Position numbers and translations under genes: made by a program. A stretch of DNA of 64,000 nt from an uncultured Caryophanales bacterium (lineage in GTDB: Bacteria > Bacillota_I > Bacilli_A > RFN20 > CAG-288), in contig CASEGJ010000001.1 of assembly GCA_949287425.1 (NCBI GenBank), positions 124,001 to 188,000 on the forward strand, written 5' to 3'. Within the stretch, counting starts at the first letter, position 1. Each line of letters begins with the position of its first letter. Below, piece by piece: positions 8,338-17,106 of this stretch. The notes beneath the pieces were generated by a model. The model did no database searches. It was given only the letters and a program-made list of their open reading frames with translations, and was not told the DNA's origin.

Positions 8338-9205
8338 AATTAGATAAAACTAAGCTAGCACCGGAAATTAAACCAGTATCTTGATCAAACTTTGCTTCGC
8401 AAATATTGATAGATTTAGTAGGAAAAGGAGCGATAAATGCATTGGCGACAGAGATCAAATCATCTAAGAAGAACTCTTTTGATTGCATAACTCCTCCAGA
8501 AAGAACTATAGCATCTAAATTGTAATCTAGTTGAAGATTAGCAAGAAAACTACCAGTTAACTTAAGCCATTCTTCGTAGACTTTTCTAGCATTGATGTTT
8601 TTTTCATAAACTAGTTTAAATAATTCAGCAGCTGAATCGACTTTTAAACCATTTATATTTGATAACAACATTAAGCCATTACCAGAAATCAGTTGTTCTA
8701 ATTCATAATATCTATTTTTATAATAGATATAGTTATGGCCAACTTCAAAAGGTAAGTCTATTAACTTTTTATTTATAACTAAACCAAGACCTATACCGGA
8801 AGAAATAGTAACAAAGACAATATTGTTATATTTTTGACCAGCACCATATTTTGCTTCCATTAGTGCAGATGCGTTTGCATCATTTGCTAAAACTATATTT
8901 TTAATCTTAGGGAAATCATTTTGAAAAAGATTAACTAAGTTAAAATTACCGATATTAAGATTAGGTGAAAGCTTGACAGTGCCATTTTCACAAAATCCAG
9001 CGCAAGAAATACCAATAGAACTAACCCCATCAGCGAGATTAGTCGATAAAAGTTCTACAATTATCGATTTAATCTGCTGATATAAGTTAGAAGTGTTATC
9101 GTGAGTTGAACGCTCGCGAATTGCTTTTAAAATATTTAAATTATCATCAACAATTCCAGCTCTTAGGTTAGTACCGCCTAAATCAATCGCGATTACTTTT
9201 GACAT
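8336..9205 (-). CDS. ROK-family sugar kinase, putative glucokinase
   Basis: Probably phosphorylates glucose or another hexose with ATP. The N-terminal phosphate loop DLGGTNLRAG (residues 8-17), the catalytic NDAN (Asp109) and the ExGH motif (Glu154, His157) are visible. The family's CxCGxxGCxE zinc motif, expected just after GH, is absent: the stretch reads YIYYKNRYYELE. The 289 residues are slightly short. It is last in an operon with phosphofructokinase and pyruvate kinase, which supports a role in glycolysis. It starts 12 bases after pyk without a clear Shine-Dalgarno. The substrate cannot be fixed from sequence. Confidence 0.85.
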   Translation of the reverse strand: MSKVIAIDLGGTNLRAGIVDDNLNILKAIRERSTHDNTSNLYQQIKSIIVELLSTNLADGVSSIGISCAGFCENGTVKLSPNLNIGNFNLVNLFQNDFPKIKNIVLANDANASALMEAKYGAGQKYNNIVFVTISSGIGLGLVINKKLIDLPFEVGHNYIYYKNRYYELEQLISGNGLMLLSNINGLKVDSAAELFKLVYEKNINARKVYEEWLKLTGSFLANLQLDYNLDAIVLSGGVMQSKEFFLDDLISVANAFIAPFPTKSINICEAKFDQDTGLISGASLVLSN

Positions 9206-9217
9206 AATGAATAATTT

Positions 9218-10645
9218 TTATTTAATTTCGACAATTTGGAAGCTAGTTAAATCGCTAGATTCACATCCGTGAGCGACTAAAATTTTACCATCGGTATATC
9301 CGAGTTGTTTAGCATAATCGATAGCAGCTTGTTTTCTATCTTTACATGAAGCAGGTAAGCTAGCAATCTTAGAATAAACAGCATAGCCTAAGCAAGCATA
9401 ACAAGCAGCTTGTCTAGTAGGAGCAACAGCTAAAACAGGGCAGCAAGGTAAGAATTTGGAAATATGACGTGCACCTATACCATTAGAAGTAAAATCGACA
9501 ATCAATCTAGCATTTAACATGCTAGCAGTATTAACTAAAGAGTAAGCAATAGCATCTTCGTTAGAATGGTCATTGTATTTATATCCTTCTTCAGCGAAAG
9601 CTTTATAATCGACAATTTGTTCCATTCTTTCAGAAATCTTAGCTTCCATAGTACATGATTCAACAGGGTATTCACCATTGGCAGATTCAGCAGATAACAT
9701 AACAGCATCGCTACCTTGTAAAACAGCATTAGCGACATCACTAACTTCAGCTCTAGTAGGATTAGGGTTGTGTTTCATTGAATCTAACATTTGAGTAGCG
9801 GTGATAACTGGCTTACCTAAATGTCTAGATTTTTCGAGCATTTCTCTTTGAACGACAGGAACATCCCAAGCAGGAATTTCAACACCCATATCGCCTCTAG
9901 CAACCATTAAACCATCAGAATATTGAATGACTTCATCGAGTTTTTCAATAGCCTCAGTATTTTCAACTTTAGAAATGATTTGGATGTGTTCGCCACCGTG
10001 TTCTTTTAATAAAGCGCGGATATCTTCAATATCTTTCTTGTTACGGATAAATGAAGCGGAAATATAATCGACGTGAGCAACTTCACATCCCCAAACTAAG
10101 TCAGCTTTATCCTTTTCAGAGATATAAGGCATATTTAAATGGGTATCAGGGCAATTAACGCCTCTTTCATCTTTAATAGAATGAGTATTTAAACATTCAG
10201 TAATTAAGCAATGTTCTTTTTCATCTTTGTCGATAACTTTGAAAGTGACGTTACCATCGTCAAGACGAATTTCATCACCAACTTTACAATCGGCAAATAA
10301 AGCCTTGTAAGTAACGGAAAATTGAGTTCTATTTCCTAAAACTTCATGGTCAGAATAAATTTTAACTTTATCACCTTTTTGATATTTGCAAGAACCGCCT
10401 TCGAAATTGTGAGTACGAATTTCAGGGCCTTTGGTATCAAGCATGATAGGGATAACGATATCTCTTTCTTTTTCAATTTTTCTTAAAGTATCGATTTTAG
10501 CGCCGTGTTCTTCAAATGAACCATGAGAGAAATTAAGTCTCATAACATTCATACCAGCATCGATCATCTTGTTTAAAATTGGTTCAGGTGAGCTGGCAGG
10601 GCCAATAGTACAAACGACTTTTGTTTTTTTGTTGATTTTCATCAT
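9218..10645 (-). CDS. pyk: Pyruvate kinase
   Basis: Converts phosphoenolpyruvate and ADP to pyruvate and ATP, the last step of glycolysis. Visible motifs: KTKVVCTIGPAS at the N-terminus, MRLNFSHGSFEEH, MVARGDMGVEIP, and KPVITATQMLDSM with the catalytic region around it. The 475 residues cover the A, B and C domains, without the extra C-terminal PEP-utiliser domain seen in Bacillus. It follows pfkA after 36 bases and has AGAGAGGT upstream of the start. Confidence 0.98.
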   Translation of the reverse strand: MMKINKKTKVVCTIGPASSPEPILNKMIDAGMNVMRLNFSHGSFEEHGAKIDTLRKIEKERDIVIPIMLDTKGPEIRTHNFEGGSCKYQKGDKVKIYSDHEVLGNRTQFSVTYKALFADCKVGDEIRLDDGNVTFKVIDKDEKEHCLITECLNTHSIKDERGVNCPDTHLNMPYISEKDKADLVWGCEVAHVDYISASFIRNKKDIEDIRALLKEHGGEHIQIISKVENTEAIEKLDEVIQYSDGLMVARGDMGVEIPAWDVPVVQREMLEKSRHLGKPVITATQMLDSMKHNPNPTRAEVSDVANAVLQGSDAVMLSAESANGEYPVESCTMEAKISERMEQIVDYKAFAEEGYKYNDHSNEDAIAYSLVNTASMLNARLIVDFTSNGIGARHISKFLPCCPVLAVAPTRQAACYACLGYAVYSKIASLPASCKDRKQAAIDYAKQLGYTDGKILVAHGCESSDLTSFQIVEIK

Positions 10646-10681
10646 AAAATAGTTTTACCTCTCTTTTCTTAAATAGCAGTA

Positions 10682-11641
10682 TTAACCGATGTTAGAAGCA
10701 ACTTTAACTAATTCGAGAGTAGACTTTCTCGGTAGCTTCAATGCATCATAAATATTGTAATATTTTAGTTTATTTTCTACAATACCCGCACAGACACATG
10801 AGATATTATTATCAATTAATTCTATGGCGTAATTACCTAATTTTGAGGCTAGGACCCTATCTAGTGGACTAGGTGTGCCACCTCTTTGCATATGTCCGAG
10901 TTTTTCAGCACGGGCTTCAAAGCCAGTTTTAGCTTCGATTTCATTGGCGAGTTCTTCAATATTTGTAACTTTTTCGGAAATTACGACAATTGCGTGTTGT
11001 TTACCAGATCTTCTTTGTTCTTTTAAAAAGTTGATGACATCTTCTCTAGTAATTTTTGTCTCGTTAGTAATTACTAATTCAGCACCGCATGCTAATCCAG
11101 CATAAGCGGCTAAATCACCACAGCGATTTCCCATAACTTCGACGATAGAGCATCTTTGATGGGAGGAAGAAGTATCTCTTAATTTATCGACACAATCGAC
11201 AACGGTATTTAATGCAGTATCAAATCCGATAGTATAGTCAGTTGATGCGATATCGTTATCGATAGTTCCAGGTAAGCCGACTGTTTTAATTCCTAATTTA
11301 GATAAAGCGGCTAGTCCCATATATGTACCATCTCCACCAATACCAATTAAAGAATCTATATTGTGCTTTTTCAAAATTTCACACGCGCGTTGTTGTAGTT
11401 CAATTTTCGAAAATTCAGGAAGTCTAGCTGTCCCTAAAATTGTTCCACCTCTATTGATGATTTCAGAAACAGAGTTCCTAACTAAGGGCTGAATTTGGTC
11501 ATCAATTAATCCTTTATAGCCATTGTAGATGCCAAACATTTCATCGCCGTTATTTAAGCCGGCTCTTACACAGGCTCTAATCGCAGCATTCATTCCTGGA
11601 GCATCACCACCTGAAGTAAATATCCCAATTCTTTTTTTCAT
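10682..11641 (-). CDS. pfkA: ATP-dependent 6-phosphofructokinase
   Basis: Phosphorylates fructose 6-phosphate at the committed step of glycolysis. Visible motifs: ATP-binding TSGGDAPGMNAAIR (about residues 9-22), GGDGTYMG, and the catalytic GTIDNDI (about 124-130). The 319 residues are typical of the allosteric bacterial type. It is first in the pfkA-pyk-ROK operon and has AAGGAG upstream, with a somewhat long spacing to the ATG. Confidence 0.98.
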   Translation of the reverse strand: MKKRIGIFTSGGDAPGMNAAIRACVRAGLNNGDEMFGIYNGYKGLIDDQIQPLVRNSVSEIINRGGTILGTARLPEFSKIELQQRACEILKKHNIDSLIGIGGDGTYMGLAALSKLGIKTVGLPGTIDNDIASTDYTIGFDTALNTVVDCVDKLRDTSSSHQRCSIVEVMGNRCGDLAAYAGLACGAELVITNETKITREDVINFLKEQRRSGKQHAIVVISEKVTNIEELANEIEAKTGFEARAEKLGHMQRGGTPSPLDRVLASKLGNYAIELIDNNISCVCAGIVENKLKYYNIYDALKLPRKSTLELVKVASNIG

Positions 11642-11672
11642 ATGTAATTAGTTATCTCCTTAATACATTTAT

Positions 11673-11700
11673 ATTTTAGCAAGAAAATACATTTATTGAA
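11673..11700 (-). promoter_or_regulatory. Promoter of the glycolytic operon
   Basis: On the minus strand: TTCAAT (11700-11695), a 16-base spacer, then an extended -10 TGC-TAAAAT (11681-11673), about 30 bases before the pfkA start. Confidence 0.6.
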
Positions 11701-11766
11701 TAAATAATTAGCATATTAACTAATTTTAAAACAGAAAATTAAAAAAGAGGGAAAACAAAACTAGAA

Positions 11767-11795
11767 TTCAAATAAAGAACAAAAAATGATAAGAT
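11767..11795 (+). promoter_or_regulatory. dnaB promoter, apparently leaderless
   Basis: TTCAAA (11767-11772), 17 bases, TAAGAT (11790-11795), then nine bases to the ATG at 11805. The mRNA would begin only about three bases before the start codon, and no Shine-Dalgarno is present. Confidence 0.5.
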
Positions 11796-11804
11796 TAATA
11801 AGAT

Positions 11805-13109
11805 ATGAAAAACAACTTATGCTTAGATGATCAATCTACGATAATTATTAAATCATTTGTCAGTTTATCTAGCGATGATGAAGCTATTTTAACTAAATGT
11901 TATCTACCTATAATAGGTATGGAAGCATATAGCTTATATCACATTTTCCTTTTTAATAAAAACGATGATGGTTATATGACTTTTGAAAGGCTATATAATA
12001 TTACCAATTTATCTAAAAAAGATATTTTAAAACTTTCTAACTATATTCACAATTTAGAAGCGGTCGGTTTATTAGCTACTTATTTTAAAGAAATTCAAAC
12101 GAAATATTCTACGAAGCCATCATATATTTTTAAATTATTTAGGCCGTTAAACGGTACAAATTTTTTTAAAAATATCCTTTTACAACAAGCTTTAATTAGT
12201 AAAATTGGTCCACGTCAAGTTAGAGGAATTATTCAATCACTAAAAATCAATGAAGATATTCCAAATAGCTATAGTGATATTTCAGCAAAATTTAATGATG
12301 TTTTTGATATAGATGATTTAAATTATAAAGATTATGAAGAATTTTCAAATAATTTAGAAAAGCTAAAAGGAGATGATGTATCTCAAGTTGAAGTAAATTT
12401 TGATAAAGATAACTTCTTAAAAATATTAAGTGAAAATCAAATTAATTTAGCCTATATTGAGCCGTATTTAGATGAAATTGTTAGATTATCGTGTCTATTT
12501 GGTGTATCTAGTAAAAGTGCTGCCAATCAAATAATTAATAAATCGTTAGATTCATACAACAATTTTCATTTGGACAATTTTGAAAATTTTGCCAAAAATT
12601 ATCTTCATTATCATCTTGAAAGAGAAGAAAGTGAAAATAAATCTAATTTAATTGGTTCTTCAGAAATCGCTAATAGAATAAAAATGATGGTTAGCTATTC
12701 GCCAAAAATGTATTTGCAAATGCTAATAGATAACGAATTGCCAAATTCGTATATTAATTTATTGGATGAACTTTCTAAAAAGTATAAAGTTCCAAATGAG
12801 ATTATTAATGCTAGTTTAGATTACACTATGCAAAGATGTCATAATACTATTCCAAATGACTATGTTATTAAAGTTTGTTTAACTTTGCTAAAAGAGAAGA
12901 TATATATCGCTAGCGATGCAGTAAGTTACCTATATCAATCTAATTCGAATTATATTACAAATAAAAGAAAAAAAGAGACTAAAATCGATAGTGCTGTTAA
13001 TAAAATTTCTTTAGATAATGATAATCAAGTTGATAATAAGAGTGAAACATCGGATACTCCAAAAGAAAGTGAAATCGATTTTAACAAATTATTAGGAGGT
13101 TTAATTTAA
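11805..13109 (+). CDS. dnaB: Replication initiation and membrane attachment protein DnaB (DnaD/DnaB family)
   Basis: Firmicutes-type primosome protein that helps load the replicative helicase; not the helicase itself. The 434 residues show the N-terminal winged-helix-like region SSDDEAILTKCYLPIIGMEA (about 23-42), a middle DnaD-like helical region with PNEIINASLDYTMQR, and a charged C-terminal tail. dnaI follows after one base, the conserved Firmicutes pair. Its start lies within ten bases of a -10 box and lacks a Shine-Dalgarno. Confidence 0.88.
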   Translation: MKNNLCLDDQSTIIIKSFVSLSSDDEAILTKCYLPIIGMEAYSLYHIFLFNKNDDGYMTFERLYNITNLSKKDILKLSNYIHNLEAVGLLATYFKEIQTKYSTKPSYIFKLFRPLNGTNFFKNILLQQALISKIGPRQVRGIIQSLKINEDIPNSYSDISAKFNDVFDIDDLNYKDYEEFSNNLEKLKGDDVSQVEVNFDKDNFLKILSENQINLAYIEPYLDEIVRLSCLFGVSSKSAANQIINKSLDSYNNFHLDNFENFAKNYLHYHLEREESENKSNLIGSSEIANRIKMMVSYSPKMYLQMLIDNELPNSYINLLDELSKKYKVPNEIINASLDYTMQRCHNTIPNDYVIKVCLTLLKEKIYIASDAVSYLYQSNSNYITNKRKKETKIDSAVNKISLDNDNQVDNKSETSDTPKESEIDFNKLLGGLI

Positions 13110-13110
13110 G

Positions 13111-14058
13111 ATGGAACAAATTAAAATTAAAAATTCTAATCTCCATGTTGATAAAAAAGTTCATGTCGATTTAGTAAATGAAACTTTAAATATTATTTCA
13201 AAAGATAGTGAATTGACTTCGTATTTATCTAAATTAACTGCTGATCCTGAAGTTATAAAAAGATCTTGGTTAGAAATAAGAAGGTATATTGAAAGCAATA
13301 AGCTGTGTAAAAATTGTCAAGGTTATTATAATTGTTTAAAAAAAGAAGCTAGTGACAGGGGAATAGTTAGTTATTTAACTTACAATAAAAACATCGATAA
13401 ACTAGAAGAACATCTTTGTGAATGCAAGTATCTTTTACAATTGAAGAAGGTTTTTAAGCAATTTGATTATTCTGATTTTGAATTATCTAATCTATATTTA
13501 GATTTTGTCAATAATTTAAAGCAAATTAGTCAAGCTAGTTCGAATATCGAAAATTCCTTTGCCTCCACTATTAAAATTTTAATTGCACTTTCCGATAAGT
13601 TTTCTTTAGATACATCTAATCTAGGGGCTTATATAGTTTCTGACAATTTAAATTCCAGTTTTGCTGTTAAGTTTTTATGTATGTATATGGCTATATATAA
13701 AAAATTGAGCTGTTCAATTATCGATGCAAATATAATTTTTAACGATATTAATTCATATGATAACAATCTTAAATTGGAAGCGAGAGCTAACTTAGAAAAA
13801 GCTGAATCAAGCCAAGTTTTAGGAATAGTTAATCTTGGATTAGAAGCTAAAAGTAAATCATTATTTGAAAGTATTATCTTACCTTTAATTATAAAAAGAA
13901 ATTCAAAAGGAAAAATTACATATATTTCTTCTTATTATCCTATGGAAGAATATATTTCTAATTTTTATACATATAAATCAAATTCAGTTAAATCGAATAT
14001 CGCCTTGTTTAAAAAATCTTTAAAAGAGTTTTTAATTAACGATGTAAGTTTGTTTTAA
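13111..14058 (+). CDS. dnaI: Primosomal protein DnaI with a degenerate AAA+ domain
   Basis: Helicase-loader homologue, recognised by position after dnaB and by its N-terminal domain. The zinc-binding cysteines are present (Cys66, Cys69, Cys75, Cys103, Cys105), as in the DnaI helicase-binding domain. The C-terminal part aligns with the DnaI AAA+ fold, but the Walker A GxxGxGKT is replaced by IVSDNLNSSFAVKFL (about 175-189) and the Walker B LDD by GIVNLG (about 238-243). It therefore probably does not bind or hydrolyse ATP. At 315 residues the length is normal, so this is residue loss and not truncation. AGGAGG lies 11 bases before the ATG. Confidence 0.82.
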   Translation: MEQIKIKNSNLHVDKKVHVDLVNETLNIISKDSELTSYLSKLTADPEVIKRSWLEIRRYIESNKLCKNCQGYYNCLKKEASDRGIVSYLTYNKNIDKLEEHLCECKYLLQLKKVFKQFDYSDFELSNLYLDFVNNLKQISQASSNIENSFASTIKILIALSDKFSLDTSNLGAYIVSDNLNSSFAVKFLCMYMAIYKKLSCSIIDANIIFNDINSYDNNLKLEARANLEKAESSQVLGIVNLGLEAKSKSLFESIILPLIIKRNSKGKITYISSYYPMEEYISNFYTYKSNSVKSNIALFKKSLKEFLINDVSLF

Positions 14059-14068
14059 TTTATAATTT

Positions 14069-14095
14069 TTGACATTGTTTTTCCTATTTTATATT
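14069..14095 (+). promoter_or_regulatory. Promoter of the C39-like gene
   Basis: Perfect -35 TTGACA at 14069-14074, with TATATT at 14090-14095 (15-base spacing) or TATTGA at 14092-14097 (17-base spacing). The transcript would have a very short leader; AGGAATT precedes the ATG. Confidence 0.6.
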
Positions 14096-14106
14096 GAATA
14101 GGAATT

Positions 14107-15279
14107 ATGATTTTACAATCTAAACAAAATAATTGTGGTGAGACATGTTCAAGACATCTAATTAAAAGGTATTATCGTTCAAATAATATTGCGTTTTTGA
14201 AGTTGAAAAATGAATGTAAAAATTTTTTGGAAATAAAATTAACATTGAAAGAATTTGGAATTTATTTAGATGGTTATCAACTTGATAAAATCAATAATAT
14301 TGAAAGTAAATCTCTTTTAAAAAATTCTATTTGTCAAATAAGGTGTCATGATACTTTACACTTTGTCATTATTATTAGAAAAGTATTAAATTTACTCGTT
14401 GTTTACTTTCCTGAAAAAGGATATAGAATAATAAAAATTAAAAAATTTGATCAAATATTCAATAATAAAATATTGATAATTAAAAAGATAGAAAAGAAAA
14501 AAGTTAAAAAGTTATATTTTTTTAAATTCAAATATTTAGCAAGTTTAACTTTATTAAGTTGTTTAGAAACTATCGGGATTATCGTTTTTCTTGAGATGAA
14601 TAAGATAGCACTTGTTTCTATGTTTTCTATAGCGATATTACCATTCATATTCATTTTATATATGTGTCATCAAGTATGTAATTTAAGCATTTTAAAGCAG
14701 TTTGATTACACGTTTGGACATTTTTATTTAGAAAGAAATCCCAGTTTAGTAAATCTAGAAAAAATCAATAAGTTTAAAAATGATATTTTACTTAGTTACA
14801 ATAATAAAATAAGCTTTGTAATGCTGATTTTCCTGTTTTCATACTATTTATTTAGAATAAGTTATCAAAGTGGAATTTATTATTTAATTTGCATTTTAGC
14901 TGGTTTATGTATTGAATTTATGTTCAAGAATAAATTTAAGAAAGTATCAATTAAAGCTATTTGTTTTGAAAATGATGTATTTCTAAATGGGAAGTTTGAT
15001 AATAAAAAATACAATAAGTTAATTGATTTTACTTCTAGGCAAATAAGTTTTATATATTTAAAAAACATATTAATTTTTTTAATAGTTTTATCGTTTGTAA
15101 TATTTATTAGTATATCTTCAGGCTATTTTGATCTTTATGAAATAATCTGCCAAGTTTTAATAGTATATTTTATGGTCAATCAGCTAACTAAATCTTTCAA
15201 CTTTTCTTCTTTGACATATTTTTATTCGCTTTTAGACTTAGATAAGTCAATTTATGAATGTCAAAATATATATAAATGA
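14107..15279 (+). CDS. C39 peptidase-like domain fused to a six-helix membrane domain, no ABC ATPase
   Basis: The first 130 residues resemble a C39 bacteriocin-processing peptidase: Gln4, then catalytic-type Cys10 in NNCGETC with the usual Q-x5-C spacing, and His85 in the HFVII strand. The Asp normally found before Pro in the later DP motif is missing (YFPEKG, Pro102). Residues about 143-360 hold six hydrophobic segments (about 143-162, 166-191, 233-250, 256-273, 318-338, 344-361), like the membrane half of a peptidase-containing ABC exporter. The ATPase domain (about 200 residues) is absent and the gene ends in TGA. It lies alone between dnaI and ybeY. Role unknown; possibly membrane-linked proteolysis or a relic exporter. 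Confidence 0.7.
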   Translation: MILQSKQNNCGETCSRHLIKRYYRSNNIAFLKLKNECKNFLEIKLTLKEFGIYLDGYQLDKINNIESKSLLKNSICQIRCHDTLHFVIIIRKVLNLLVVYFPEKGYRIIKIKKFDQIFNNKILIIKKIEKKKVKKLYFFKFKYLASLTLLSCLETIGIIVFLEMNKIALVSMFSIAILPFIFILYMCHQVCNLSILKQFDYTFGHFYLERNPSLVNLEKINKFKNDILLSYNNKISFVMLIFLFSYYLFRISYQSGIYYLICILAGLCIEFMFKNKFKKVSIKAICFENDVFLNGKFDNKKYNKLIDFTSRQISFIYLKNILIFLIVLSFVIFISISSGYFDLYEIICQVLIVYFMVNQLTKSFNFSSLTYFYSLLDLDKSIYECQNIYK

Positions 15280-15310
15280 AATATATTCATATTACTAATT
15301 TTATTTCACA

Positions 15311-15319
15311 TGATATAAT
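15311..15319 (+). promoter_or_regulatory. Extended -10 promoter of the ybeY operon
   Basis: TGATATAAT at 15311-15319, a TGN-extended perfect -10, with a weak -35 (ATTACT 17 bases upstream). The ybeY ATG lies 19 bases downstream after AAGGAAG. Confidence 0.65.
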
Positions 15320-15338
15320 TTATTAGCAAGGAAGAATT

Positions 15339-15815
15339 ATGAATCAATATTACTTTGAAGATAAAACTAACAAAAATAATTTAGAATTAGAAAAGATGAC
15401 AAATTCACTGCTGTCTTATTTGATTGAGCAAATGAAAATTGAAAAAGATGTAATTTTATCATGTACTATTTGCGATGACACTTCTATTCAAAAAATTAAT
15501 TGTCAATATAGAAATATCGATAAGCCAACTGATGTTATTTCTTTTGCATACAATGACTATAACGAAGGTGATGATGAACCTTTTATCGATTTAGGCGAAA
15601 TTGTCATTTCTTTAGATACTGCTAATAAACAAGCTATATATTATAATCATCCTCTTGAAAGGGAAATTGCATTTTTGTTTATTCACGGCTTTTTACATTT
15701 AAATGGTTATGATCATATTCAAAAAGATGAAGCTGATATTATGTTTAATTTGCAAAATGAACTTTTAAATAATTTTAATTACGAATATAAGGAGCTAAAT
15801 GTAAATGAAATTTGA
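15339..15815 (+). CDS. ybeY: Endoribonuclease YbeY (rRNA maturation factor)
   Basis: Single-strand endoribonuclease with a zinc site, involved in 16S rRNA 3' maturation and ribosome quality control. The metal-binding signature HGFLHLNGYDH is at about residues 117-127. The 158 residues are typical. It ends with TGA. It overlaps cdd by 11 bases; the dgkA gene that sits between them in Bacillus is missing here. Confidence 0.96.
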   Translation: MNQYYFEDKTNKNNLELEKMTNSLLSYLIEQMKIEKDVILSCTICDDTSIQKINCQYRNIDKPTDVISFAYNDYNEGDDEPFIDLGEIVISLDTANKQAIYYNHPLEREIAFLFIHGFLHLNGYDHIQKDEADIMFNLQNELLNNFNYEYKELNVNEI

Positions 15816-16236
15816 TTTGAATAAAAAGGAAAATATCGATTTATTATACAATCACGCATTGAATGCTTATAAAAATTCATATTCACCATATTCTAATTTT
15901 AAAGTTGGTGCCTGTGTTTTAACTGATGATGGTAAGTTTATCTATGGAACTAATATTGAAAATGCCTCGTTTGGTTTAACTAATTGTGCTGAAAGAAGCG
16001 CGTTATTTAATACTTATTCATTAGGATATAAAAAAGAGAACATTTTATGTCTTGCTATTGTGGGAAATTCTAAAAATAACGAAGTAATTTCACCATGTGG
16101 AGCATGTCGTCAAGTTATTAGTGAACTTATGGATAAATTAACTCCTATCGTTTTATTTAATATTGATAAAACATATAAAATCACCAATATAAGTGAACTT
16201 TTACCACTGTCGTTTTCTAATGAGGATATGGAATAA
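15805..16236 (+). CDS. cdd: Cytidine deaminase
   Basis: Deaminates cytidine and deoxycytidine to uridine and deoxyuridine in pyrimidine salvage. The zinc motifs NCAERSALF and SPCGACRQV are visible, typical of the short homotetrameric form (143 residues). It is in the ybeY-cdd-era-recO operon and shares one base with era (TAATG). Confidence 0.97.
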   Translation: MKFDLNKKENIDLLYNHALNAYKNSYSPYSNFKVGACVLTDDGKFIYGTNIENASFGLTNCAERSALFNTYSLGYKKENILCLAIVGNSKNNEVISPCGACRQVISELMDKLTPIVLFNIDKTYKITNISELLPLSFSNEDME

Positions 16237-17105
16237 TGAAAGTCGGATTTTGCTGTTTATATGGGCTTGCTAACGCAGGTAAGTCAACATTGTTAAATTC
16301 AATTTTAGGCGTTAAAGTTAATGCTGTTAGCGATACTAAACAAACAACTAGAGAAAATATCCAGGGAATTTATAATGATGATGATTCTCAAATAATTTTT
16401 ATTGATACCCCTGGTTTACATTCTCCACATAAAAGATTAGGTCAGCTTTTATTAAAAGATGCAAATTATGCGAAAGATAATGTCGATGTTGTAGTTTATG
16501 TTGTCGATTCTACTAGCAAAGTTAACGAAGTTTTATGTTCAAAACTTGAAAATTTAGATATTCCTTTAATAGTAGCTTTTAACAAAATTGATATCTGCGG
16601 TTTTGAAAGGGGACAATTCCACCTCGATGGATATAAAAAGCTTCTTCCTAAAGCGGAATTTGTTGAAATGTCCGCCTTGAAAAAAATCGGGATTGATACT
16701 TTGATAGAAAAAGTTAAATCCCACTTGCAAGAAGGAATACCCTTATTTCCAAAAGATCAATTAATCGATCATCCTACTTATTTTGTTTGGGCTGAAATGA
16801 TTAGAGAAAAATGTTTAAATTATCTTACTCAAGAAGTCCCACACGCAATTCACGTTCAGATTATCGATAGTAAATCAAGTGAAGATAGTCTAACTATCTA
16901 TGCTGATATCATTGTTGAAAAACGTTCTGAAAAAGCTATTGTCATCGGTAAAAAAGGACAAATGATATCAAAAATTAGACGCCATGCTGAAAGATCAATT
17001 TCAATATTTATGGGCTGTAAAGTAAATTTAGAACTCTATGTTAAAGTAGTTGAAGATTGGCGCGATAACATTTCTAGATTAAAAGAATACGGATATCAAA
17101 AATAA
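16236..17105 (+). CDS. era: GTPase Era
   Basis: Ribosome-assembly GTPase that binds the 3' end of 16S rRNA. G1 reads GLANAGKST (an unusual variant of GRPNVGKST), G2 TKQTTRENI, G3 DTPGLHSP and G4 NKID; the C-terminal KH domain follows (VIGKKGQMISKIRRHAE). The 289 residues are normal. It is coupled to cdd upstream and followed by recO after one base. Confidence 0.97.
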   Translation: MKVGFCCLYGLANAGKSTLLNSILGVKVNAVSDTKQTTRENIQGIYNDDDSQIIFIDTPGLHSPHKRLGQLLLKDANYAKDNVDVVVYVVDSTSKVNEVLCSKLENLDIPLIVAFNKIDICGFERGQFHLDGYKKLLPKAEFVEMSALKKIGIDTLIEKVKSHLQEGIPLFPKDQLIDHPTYFVWAEMIREKCLNYLTQEVPHAIHVQIIDSKSSEDSLTIYADIIVEKRSEKAIVIGKKGQMISKIRRHAERSISIFMGCKVNLELYVKVVEDWRDNISRLKEYGYQK

Positions 17106-17106
17106 T

